Positions 36,129 through 42,691 of a DNA stretch of 45,436 nt are shown in pieces. The notes below the pieces were generated by a model. The model was not told where the DNA came from, ran no database searches, and was given only the letters and a program-made list of their open reading frames with translations. This DNA is from JAEUIG01 sp046349775 (GTDB taxonomy: Bacteria > Planctomycetota > Planctomycetia > Planctomycetales > Planctomycetaceae), in the NCBI GenBank assembly GCA_046349775.1, contig JAXMBS010000045.1, positions 1 through 45,436 on the forward strand, in the 5' to 3' direction. Each line of letters starts with the position of its first letter. The first letter of the stretch is position 1. The position numbers were made by a program, and so were the translations under genes.

Positions 36129-36868
36129 GCGTGCAGCTGATGATCGTCGAAGACGAGGAGGCGATCGCCAAGGGCCTGCAGTTCAATTTCGAGCTGGAGG
36201 GCTATGGCGCCGTCGTATTCGCCGACGGACCATCGGCGTTGAAGTACTTCGACGAGCACGCCGGCGAGATTGATTGTGTGGTCCTGGATTTGATGCTGCC
36301 GGGGATGAGCGGCTACGAGGTCTGCAAGGCGATCCGCGAGCGGGACGGCATCGTTCCGATCCTGGTCCTGAGCGCGCGGATGCTGTCGGAGGACAAGGCG
36401 TATGCCTTTGACTGCGGCACCGATCAGTACATGACCAAGCCGTTCAACCTCCCGGAACTGCTGAGCCGCGTCAAAAACCTGCTGGTCCGGCAGCAGCGGA
36501 TGGCGCGGGTGACGGGCGAACGTCCGCAGATGACCACGTACGAGTTCGGCAATGTGCACGTCAATTTCGCGACGTTCGAAGTGCGCAAGGGAGATCAGAA
36601 CTTCGAGTTGACGACGATGGAGGTCCAGCTTCTGCGCTACTTCTGCCGTCACGAAGGGATTGTGCTGCCGCGGCACCGCATCATGCGTGACGTCTGGGAC
36701 CAGTCTGCAGATGTGACGACGCGGACCATCGACAATTTCGTCATGCGGCTGCGGAAGTACGTCGAAGACGACCCCACGAAACCGCGTCATTTGCTGTCGG
36801 TTCGGGGCACCGGATACCGTTTTGTGGCAAGACCGGAAGACGTAACACACGAGGGAGAAGCAACTTAA
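36125..36868 (+). CDS. OmpR/PhoB-family response regulator
   Basis: ATG 36125 overlaps the kinase stop. The 247-residue protein has a receiver domain with the acidic pocket (E9, D10), the phosphoacceptor D55 in VVLDLMLPG, S83 and K105 (MTKPFN). A winged-helix DNA-binding domain follows (~138-235), with FEVRKGDQNFELTTMEVQLL, RHRIMRDVWDQ and RTIDNFVMRLRKYVEDDPTKP. It is predicted to be activated by the kinase encoded just upstream. A desaturase gene starts about 60 bases downstream and is a likely target or co-transcribed partner. Confidence 0.95.
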   Translation: MSVQLMIVEDEEAIAKGLQFNFELEGYGAVVFADGPSALKYFDEHAGEIDCVVLDLMLPGMSGYEVCKAIRERDGIVPILVLSARMLSEDKAYAFDCGTDQYMTKPFNLPELLSRVKNLLVRQQRMARVTGERPQMTTYEFGNVHVNFATFEVRKGDQNFELTTMEVQLLRYFCRHEGIVLPRHRIMRDVWDQSADVTTRTIDNFVMRLRKYVEDDPTKPRHLLSVRGTGYRFVARPEDVTHEGEAT

Positions 36869-36927
36869 GGCGATGACAGAACTTTGACCAAAGTTTGAAC
36901 GGCCGCTGACACGGTCGTTCCGAAGAT

Positions 36928-37965
36928 GTGATACAAGTTCCGACCCTGCGGGGGTTTGGAACCGTCGCACTGCGACCAACCACTGAGATTCACACCTTCG
37001 AGTTTGTCGATGTCATCGGAACTGCTCGAGGCGCTGTCCGTCATCCGCGTCGCCGCAAGCTGGCGCCGCAGAAGCCCCAATCGCCTGCGACGACTGGCGA
37101 GCTGCCGGTCTACGACATTTTCGATCCGCGGCATCTGACGCTCAAGAACCTCGACTGGACGGTGCTGGTGTGGATGGTCGGGATTCACGTCGGCGCCGTC
37201 GCCGCGCTGTTCTTTTTCTCCTGGCAGGCGGTCGCTGTGGCGGCTGTGCTCCACTGGCTGACGTGCAGCATCGGCATCTGCCTCGGCTATCACCGGTTCC
37301 TCTCGCACAAGTCGCTCAAGCTCCGCACGCCGGCCCGCTGGTTCGTGACGCTCTGCGGCGTGCTGTCCGGCGAAGGTTCGCCGCTCAAATGGTCCGCCAC
37401 GCACCGCGTGCATCATGCCCGCTCCGATCATTACGGCGATCCGCATTCGCCGAACGACGGCACCTGGTGGTCGCACATTGAGTGGCTGTTCATCCGGCAG
37501 GATGCCGCGGCCTGCAATGCGCTCTACCAGCGCTATTGTCCGGACCTGCTGAAGGACAAGGTGCTGGTGCACTTTGAGAAGACCTACGGCCTGTGGCTGA
37601 TCGCCTCCGGGTTCGTGCTGTTCGCCATCGGCGGCTGGCCGTTCCTGCTGTGGGGCCTGTGTGCCCGCATGTGCTTCGCGTATCACTCGACGTGGTTTGT
37701 GAACTCGGCCACGCACATCTGGGGCTATCGCAACTATGACACGGACGACCGTTCGCGCAATCTGTGGTGGGTGGCGCTGCTGGCCTATGGCGAAGGCTGG
37801 CATAACAACCACCATGCCCATCCGCGGCTGGCTCGCGCCGGCCACAAGTGGTGGGAGATCGACATGACGTTTTACGCGATCCGCGCCCTGCAACTGGTCG
37901 GCCTCGCGTACGAAGTCGATGATCGCAAACCGGTCGGCCGCGCTGCCGCGCCGGCCGACGCATAG
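36928..37965 (+). CDS. Membrane fatty-acid (acyl-CoA/acyl-lipid) desaturase
   Basis: The open frame starts at GTG 36928 (345 residues), but homology-like sequence begins only near residue 58 (GELPVYDIFDPRHLTLKNLD). An ATG at 37010 in another frame (MSSELLEALSVI) may be the true start, with an indel before KLAPQKPQ; the N-terminus is therefore uncertain. The three histidine boxes of delta-9-type desaturases are present: HRFLSH (122-127), HRVHH (159-163) and HNNHH (~293). Four membrane segments accompany them, as does FVNSATHIWGYRNYDT. The enzyme inserts a double bond into saturated acyl chains using a di-iron centre and electrons from ferredoxin or cytochrome. It follows the two-component pair on the same strand. 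Confidence 0.92.
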   Translation: MIQVPTLRGFGTVALRPTTEIHTFEFVDVIGTARGAVRHPRRRKLAPQKPQSPATTGELPVYDIFDPRHLTLKNLDWTVLVWMVGIHVGAVAALFFFSWQAVAVAAVLHWLTCSIGICLGYHRFLSHKSLKLRTPARWFVTLCGVLSGEGSPLKWSATHRVHHARSDHYGDPHSPNDGTWWSHIEWLFIRQDAAACNALYQRYCPDLLKDKVLVHFEKTYGLWLIASGFVLFAIGGWPFLLWGLCARMCFAYHSTWFVNSATHIWGYRNYDTDDRSRNLWWVALLAYGEGWHNNHHAHPRLARAGHKWWEIDMTFYAIRALQLVGLAYEVDDRKPVGRAAAPADA

Positions 37966-37967
37966 AG

Positions 37968-38035
37968 GTTGGAGTCCCGCCTTCAGGCGGAACTGAGTCG
38001 CTGGACGTTCAACGGCCTGAAGGCGGAACTCCAAC
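37968..38035. repeat. Long inverted repeat between convergent genes
   Basis: The left arm at 37968-37988 (starts GTTGGAGTCCCG) and the right arm at 38015-38035 (ends GGAACTCCAAC) are 21-base inverted copies with a single mismatch, separated by 26 bases. They lie 3 bases after the desaturase stop and 3 before the PPK2 stop. They probably act as a two-way terminator and belong to a dispersed family, since a related half lies at 8281-8315. Confidence 0.75.
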
Positions 38036-38038
38036 GGC

Positions 38039-38944
38039 TCACTCCGGCCCTTCGGACTCCAGTTTGCGACGCGCGTCCTCCAGTTCCCGCTTCGTCTCGG
38101 GCGTGACCTCCGGGTATTGCAGGTCGAGTTCCTGGATGGATGTCGACAGGATCGACGCGATCACCGCATGCGCGACCCATTTATGGTTCGCCGGAATGAC
38201 GAACCACGGAGCGTGTCCCGTGCTGGTCTCGGAGAGCGCCCGCTCGTACGCGTCCATGTAATCGTCCCAGTAGTCGCGCTCGTGGATGTCCGCCGGATTG
38301 AACTTCCAGTGCTTGCGCGGCTCGCGCAGCCTTTCGAGGAACCGCCGCTTCTGCTCGTCTTTCGAGATGTACAGAAAGAACTTCAGCACCAGCGTCCCGT
38401 TGCGGACGAGATGCTCCTCCATCGCGTTGATGTCTTCCATCCGCGCTTTCCAGAACGATTTGCCGCGCTTGCCGTCCGGCAGGTGCGGGGACAGCAGTTC
38501 CGGATGGACGCGGACGATCAGCACGTCTTCGTAGTACGATCGATTGAAAATGCCGACGCGTCCGCGTTCCGGCAGAGAGCGGAAGTACCGCCATAAAAAC
38601 GTGTGGTCGAGCTCTTCGGCGGACGGTGCCTTGAAGCTGAATACCTGGCACCCCTGGGGATTCAGGCCGGACATCACTTTCTTGATCGTGCCGTCCTTGC
38701 CGGATGCGTCCATCCCCTGCAGGATCACGAGCACGGCGTGGCGGTTGTCGGCGTAGAGCAGCTCCTGCGACTTCGTCAGGTCGGCGATGCTGGCTTCCAG
38801 CAGCTCCTCGGCACGCTGCTTGGTCGCCTGTTTACCGAGACGTGCGAGTTCTTCCGTTTGCTCCCAGCCGGGATCGTAGTCCTTGAGCCGGACCCGCGTG
38901 TCGGGTTTCACGCGAAAGAATTTCAGGAGCTCGGTGCTGATCAT
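38039..38944 (-). CDS. Polyphosphate kinase 2 (PPK2) family phosphotransferase
   Basis: ATG 38944; 301 residues, typical for single-domain PPK2. Walker A is GMDASGKDG (77-85) and the Walker-B/lid region is NRSYYEDV (134-141). Other family marks are MSGLNPQGCQVFSFKAPS, LDHTFLWRYFRSLPERGRVG, LVLKFFLYISKDEQKRR and HAPWFVIPANHKWVAHAVI. These enzymes transfer phosphate between polyphosphate and nucleotides. The GMDASGKDGTI form and the length fit the class that phosphorylates AMP/ADP or UMP from polyphosphate, but the class cannot be fixed by eye. It is convergent with the desaturase. Confidence 0.94.
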   Translation of the reverse strand: MISTELLKFFRVKPDTRVRLKDYDPGWEQTEELARLGKQATKQRAEELLEASIADLTKSQELLYADNRHAVLVILQGMDASGKDGTIKKVMSGLNPQGCQVFSFKAPSAEELDHTFLWRYFRSLPERGRVGIFNRSYYEDVLIVRVHPELLSPHLPDGKRGKSFWKARMEDINAMEEHLVRNGTLVLKFFLYISKDEQKRRFLERLREPRKHWKFNPADIHERDYWDDYMDAYERALSETSTGHAPWFVIPANHKWVAHAVIASILSTSIQELDLQYPEVTPETKRELEDARRKLESEGPE

Positions 38945-39060
38945 GAGCGACGAGAGGCAAGACGTTGGACGTAAGACGACAGTGAGGGGGTCAGGCTGCC
39001 GATTCTAGCGAAACACGTCTTCAACTTCCGTCTAACGTCGACCGTCGTACGTCTCAGTTG
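38945..39060. repeat. ACGT word repeats with complementary arms
   Basis: AAGACGTTGGACGTAAGACG near 38960 and CGTCTAACGTCGACCGTCGT followed by ACGTCT near 39032 are made of the same words in opposite sense. They fill the gap between the PPK2 start and the end of the next minus-strand gene. Confidence 0.45.
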
Positions 39061-39088
39061 CCGTCGCACCTGATCATCCCGGTCACTC

Positions 39089-40211
39089 CTACGGCCGCTC
39101 GCCGCCCGCCTGTCGAATCTCGCCGACTTCCGCTCGTAAGCGGCGCAATTCGCGGCGCAGTTCCCGCACCTGCCCGGCGAGTTCGCGGACTTCGGCCGGC
39201 AGGGCATTCGATTCGGCCTCAGCCTGGGCCTGGCGGTTCGCTGCTTCACGACCCTGTTCGGCCAGTTGTCCTTCGGCTTCGGCCTGCTGTCGCCTGGTCG
39301 AGCGACGTCCTGACTCCGCCGTCTGCCGTTCGATCTCGCGCTGGAGGTTCTGTGCATGCGGCCGCAGGCTGCCGGCGATCTCCCCCATTCCAGCCGCTTC
39401 GAGGTGCTCGATCGCCGCCCGCAGATGACGGAGCCGAGCGACTTCGAGCGAGCCGTCTGCTGCGCCGGCGATCGCCGGGGACGCCGGTACGCGATCGCGC
39501 GGCATCGCGCTGCCGGCGGCGGCTCGGCCAGGAACCGTTCCACGGCGTCGATCTGGTGTTCCACCTCCTGGCGGACACCTTCCGCTTCGTCGGCGGCAGA
39601 ATCCTGCACCTCCGCGGCCATCCCCGCAGCCGTTCCAGCTCTTGTTCGAGACGCTGGACGATGCGATCGCGCCGGGCGAGTCTGGTCGCGGCGGTTGGGC
39701 GCTCCACCGCAGAGGTCGGCGGCTCGTCGGGCGCCTGTTCAGCCGCGGCAACCTTCCGCTCATCCACTTCGGCGAGGAACCGCTCGATCAGCGCGATCTG
39801 TCGTTGGGCTTCCGCCTGCCGTTGCTGGATCTTGTTCCGCGCTGCTCCAGTCGCCTCGCCCTCAAACATATCCTCCAGCCGGTCGGGAAGTCGCTCGACG
39901 AGCTCTTCCAGTTGGCCAAGCTGCTGTAAGAGTCCTTCGACAAACGGTCCGGCCGTGCCCGCGGCCGATTGATGGTCGTACAGCCGCAACCAGTTCTTCA
40001 GCCGGGCGTTGTCCAGTCGCTCGCGTCGATCCTCGCCGGCGTTCTCGCCCGTCTCGGACGCTGCCGGCGATTCCGGCGTAACTGCCGCATCGCCGTTGGC
40101 CTGCGGCAGTTGGTCACCTGTGGCGGCGGCGGCCGGTTCGTCCCCCCGCGACCAGGAAACGGCGAGAGTGAAGCCCGAAAGGCACATCACGAATGCGAGC
40201 AACCGGCGCAT
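39089..40211 (-). CDS. Secreted coiled-coil protein of unknown function, two frame breaks
   Basis: ATG 40211 starts a signal peptide (RRLLAFVMCLSGFTLAVSWS). Coiled-coil sequence in the first frame runs through FVEGLLQQLGQLEELVERL, NKIQQRQAEAQRQIALIERF and RIVQRLEQELERLRG. The frame then turns Arg-rich. Adding one base in a G-run near 39622 gives MAAEVQDSAADEAEGVRQEV and VEHQIDAVERFLAEPPPAA. Adding another near 39515 gives LEVARLRHLRAAIEHLEAAG, QNLQREIERQTAE and a long coiled coil ending VGEIRQAGGERP at 39089. Joined length is about 374 residues. Low-complexity Glu/Gln/Arg heptads dominate and I recognise no family. It is likely periplasmic. Confidence 0.65.
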
Positions 40212-40487
40212 GGTGGATCTCCGTGCAAGGGATACGGCAGGGGCCGTGTTGATTATGACTGATCCGGCCCGTCTGTGAATACTTGCCGATGGCCCGGATC
40301 GTCTCTTCCGCCGTTGTTCGCCGGATTTCGAGTTTTCTTGTCCAGGGATGTCGATCCGGCCTGTCACCGAACGACGCTTGGGGGAAGGAATAGGCGTCAG
40401 AGACCAGAGGTCGGACTTCGGGGTTCGCATTTTGCTCACCAGATCACCAAACGACAAAACCACCAAACACGCTCTCTCGGAACTCCC

Positions 40488-40859
40488 ATGCGCTGCCTCA
40501 TGTTCCTGAAAGCCAGCCCGGAATTTGAGGCCGGGGTGAAACCAAAACCGGAAATCCTGGACGAGTTTCGGCAATTTCACGACTCGATGGTGCAGTCGGG
40601 CGTCCTGCTCGACACCGCAGGTTTGCAGCCAAGTTCGCAGGGGGTTCGCGTGCGAATCAGCGGCACGCGGCGGATCGTCACCGACGGTCCCTTTGCCGAA
40701 ACGAAGGAGTTGATCGCCGGGTTTTGGATGATTCAGGTCCGATCGATGGCCGAGGCGATTGAATGGGCCCGGCGCTGCCCCGCGTTTGACCCGGCGGGTG
40801 AATCTGAGATCGAGATTCGACAGGTGTCCGACGCCTGCGAGTTCTCCGAACAGCGATAA
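40488..40859 (+). CDS. YCII-related (DGPF domain) protein
   Basis: ATG 40488 gives 123 residues; the open frame upstream is repeat-like DNA (ACCAAACGACAAAACCACC). The protein begins RCLMFLKASPEFEAGVKPKP and carries the family motif TDGPFAETKELIAGFWMIQV, then EAIEWARRCP and IEIRQVSDACEFSE. The ferredoxin-like YCII/DGPF fold is usually encoded beside ECF sigma factors or among SRPBCC and VOC genes. The latter two kinds follow here on the same strand. Biochemical role unknown. Confidence 0.9.
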   Translation: MRCLMFLKASPEFEAGVKPKPEILDEFRQFHDSMVQSGVLLDTAGLQPSSQGVRVRISGTRRIVTDGPFAETKELIAGFWMIQVRSMAEAIEWARRCPAFDPAGESEIEIRQVSDACEFSEQR

Positions 40860-41050
40860 GTGTCCCGGACAGGTGTCAGCGCGTCCTTTTCAGGCGAAGT
40901 CGTCCATTCACATGTCAGGGAGACCGATCGAGATCGTCTCGATTGGCAAGCGTTTTGAATCACGGCATCATGACGCAATCATCACTTGGCGCCGCTCATC
41001 ATCGTTGCGAATCCGCCGCTGCACGCGGTCGTCATCTCGGAGGTTCAGAC

Positions 41051-41589
41051 ATGGGAAGCATTCTGCTGATTGTCGGCGGCATTCTGGCCGCGGCCGTCGT
41101 CGTCGTCCTGATTTTGGCGTGGCAAGCCGAGCGTGTTTCGCGTGGTGCGGCTCGACGACGATCAACGCCCCGCCGGCCAAGGTCTTCGGCTACCTGAACG
41201 ACTTCCATCGCTGGACGGACTGGTCGCCGTGGGAGCGCCTCGATCCGAATCTGCAGCGAACGTTTACGGGTCCCCAGAGTGGGGTCGGGTCGGCGTACGC
41301 TTGGGAAGGGAACAAGAAAGTCGGCCAGGGGCGGATGGAAATTACGGAATCGACGGCGCCCTCGAAAGTGTCGCTCGACTTGCAGTTCATCAAACCGTTC
41401 AAGGGTCAGAACGTCACGGACTTCATCCTGGAGACGTCCGGCAGCGGGACGAAACTGACGTGGGACATGCACGGCCCGAACCAGTGCATCGGGCGAATCA
41501 TGCAGGTGTTCTGCGACATGGACGCGATGATCGGGAAGGACTTCGAGCAGGGCCTGTCGAACCTCAAAGCGGCCGCTGAGAAGCCGTGA
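41051..41589 (+). CDS. SRPBCC (polyketide cyclase/START-like) family protein with N-terminal membrane anchor, frame breaks
   Basis: ATG 41051 starts a membrane anchor (GSILLIVGGILAAAVVVVLI). The frame then breaks. FRVVR lies in a second frame near 41135, and TTINAPPAKVFGYLNDFHRW and onward lie in a third, through TDWSPWERLDPNLQRTFTGP, GSAYAWEGNKKVGQGRMEIT and IGKDFEQGLSNLKAAAEKP. Two single-base indels between about 41125 and 41155 would give the usual order of such proteins (anchor, then FRVVRSTTINAPP). Rejoined length is about 179 residues. SRPBCC domains form a hydrophobic ligand pocket; the ligand is unknown. Confidence 0.8.
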
Positions 41590-41596
41590 CGAACGA

Positions 41597-41692
41597 AGTG
41601 CGAACAGTGTGAAGAGTACGAAAAGTGCGAAGAGTCAAAAGCACGTCGTAAGTCTCCATTACTTTTCGCACTCTTCGTACTGCTCATACTTT
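41597..41692. repeat. GTGCGAA word repeat forming a long imperfect hairpin
   Basis: GAGTACGAAAAGTGCGAAGA near 41614 pairs with ACTTTTCGCACTCTTCGTAC near 41660 with few mismatches. Both arms are runs of the word gtgcgaa/gtacgaa. The element sits between the SRPBCC and VOC genes and ends just before the VOC start region. Confidence 0.6.
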
Positions 41693-41712
41693 CTTACCCC
41701 TGGGGAAGAGTC

Positions 41713-42126
41713 ATGCGCGTTGATCCGTATCTGTTTTTTGAAGGTCGCTGCGAGGAGGCCTTGCAGTTCTACACGCAGGCGCTCGGCGCCAAGGTCGGCC
41801 GGCTCGTGCGATTCAAGGACGCGCCCGAGCAGCCGCCGGAAGGGCGGCTGGCGCCCGGGTCGGAGAACAAGGTGATGCACGCCGACTTCAAGATCGGCGA
41901 CACCAACATCAACGCGTCCGACGGCGGCTGCGGGGGTAAGACGAACTTCGGCGGCTTCTCCCTCACGATCGCCGTCAAGACGCCGGCCGAGGCGGACAAG
42001 TGCTTCAACGCGCTGGTCGAAGGGGGCCAGGTGACGATGCCGCTGAGCAAGACGTTCTTCTCGCCGCGGTTCGGGATGCTGACCGACAAGTTCGGCGTGG
42101 GGTGGATGGTGATTGTGGAGGGGTGA
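41713..42126 (+). CDS. VOC (glyoxalase/bleomycin-resistance) superfamily protein, PhnB-like
   Basis: ATG 41713; 137 residues. PhnB-like pattern: RVDPYLFFEGRCEEALQFYT, QALGAKVGRLVRF, VMHADFKIGDTNINASDG, TPAEADKCFNALVEGGQVTM and FGMLTDKFGVGWMVIVEG. This is a two-module beta-alpha-beta-beta-beta fold of the 3-demethylubiquinone methyltransferase-like VOC group, whose members mostly lack known substrates. The canonical metal-ligand set of glyoxalases is not complete. It is the last of three plus-strand genes with YCII and SRPBCC products. Confidence 0.9.
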   Translation: MRVDPYLFFEGRCEEALQFYTQALGAKVGRLVRFKDAPEQPPEGRLAPGSENKVMHADFKIGDTNINASDGGCGGKTNFGGFSLTIAVKTPAEADKCFNALVEGGQVTMPLSKTFFSPRFGMLTDKFGVGWMVIVEG

Positions 42127-42691
42127 GCGGCGGACAGAGTGGCACAGTTGCAAAGTGACAGAGTGACAGAGTGCGAAAAGATGGGCCGAAGCCGGGCCGC
42201 GCGATTTCCGATTTTTTCGGATTTCAGAAACTTGGTTGGGGACCAAGGATTGCAAGAAGACCAAAGCGCTCGCACGCCTTGCTGTTCTTCTTGCGCGCGC
42301 CTTGGGTATTCTTGCGTCCTTCTTGGTTATTTGTGCTCCGGAGCCGGAAGCGTGAGCGCCCGGAGCGAGCGAGTTGCTGGTTGGGTCGGGCAACTTTTCA
42401 ACTTGTGCGCGCCAGGGGGGCCTGAAAGTTGGTTGGAAGTTGATGGAAGTTGGTTCAAAGTTACCTGGCTCATGGGTGAGAGGACTCGCGGCGAGACCGT
42501 GGTCTATCGGAACGCGAGGCGGTGCGCCTGCGGACGAAGCGGAAGTCGTGTTGCGGTTGTGAATCAACTCACGTTCGCACTGCTGGCAAGCCAGCAGTGG
42601 CACCCGATGCTGTGCGCATGAGAAACGCGGGAGGGTTGGTCCCCCCCCGCGTGAGTTCGTCACATCGCTTTCGCTAATCGGCTCGGAAGGA
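42127..42691. other. Gene-free stretch rich in short repeats
   Basis: 565 bases without a believable gene. It begins with GTGACAGAGTGACAGAGTGC words (near 42155), then a GATTTCCGATTTTTTCGGAT word group (near 42202). A pyrimidine-rich part follows with CTTGCTGTTCTTCTTGCGCG and TCTTGCGTCCTTCTTGG. It ends with the perfect palindrome at 42579-42600 and AT-richer DNA before the convergent stop at 42692. Confidence 0.5.
42579..42600. repeat. Perfect palindromic repeat CACTGCTGGC-AA-GCCAGCAGTG
   Basis: Two perfect 10-base arms around AA, followed by GCACCCGATGCTGTGCGCAT. I recall closely related palindromes as dispersed repeats in planctomycete genomes (recollection). It lies between convergent genes, where it could end transcription in both directions, though no T-run is seen. 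Confidence 0.6.

Noticed and set aside
37010..37138. Separate small gene beginning MSSELLEALSVI upstream of the desaturase core
   Set aside because: The frame turns Arg-rich after about 15 residues and overlaps the desaturase. It is more likely the true desaturase N-terminus before an indel than a separate gene.
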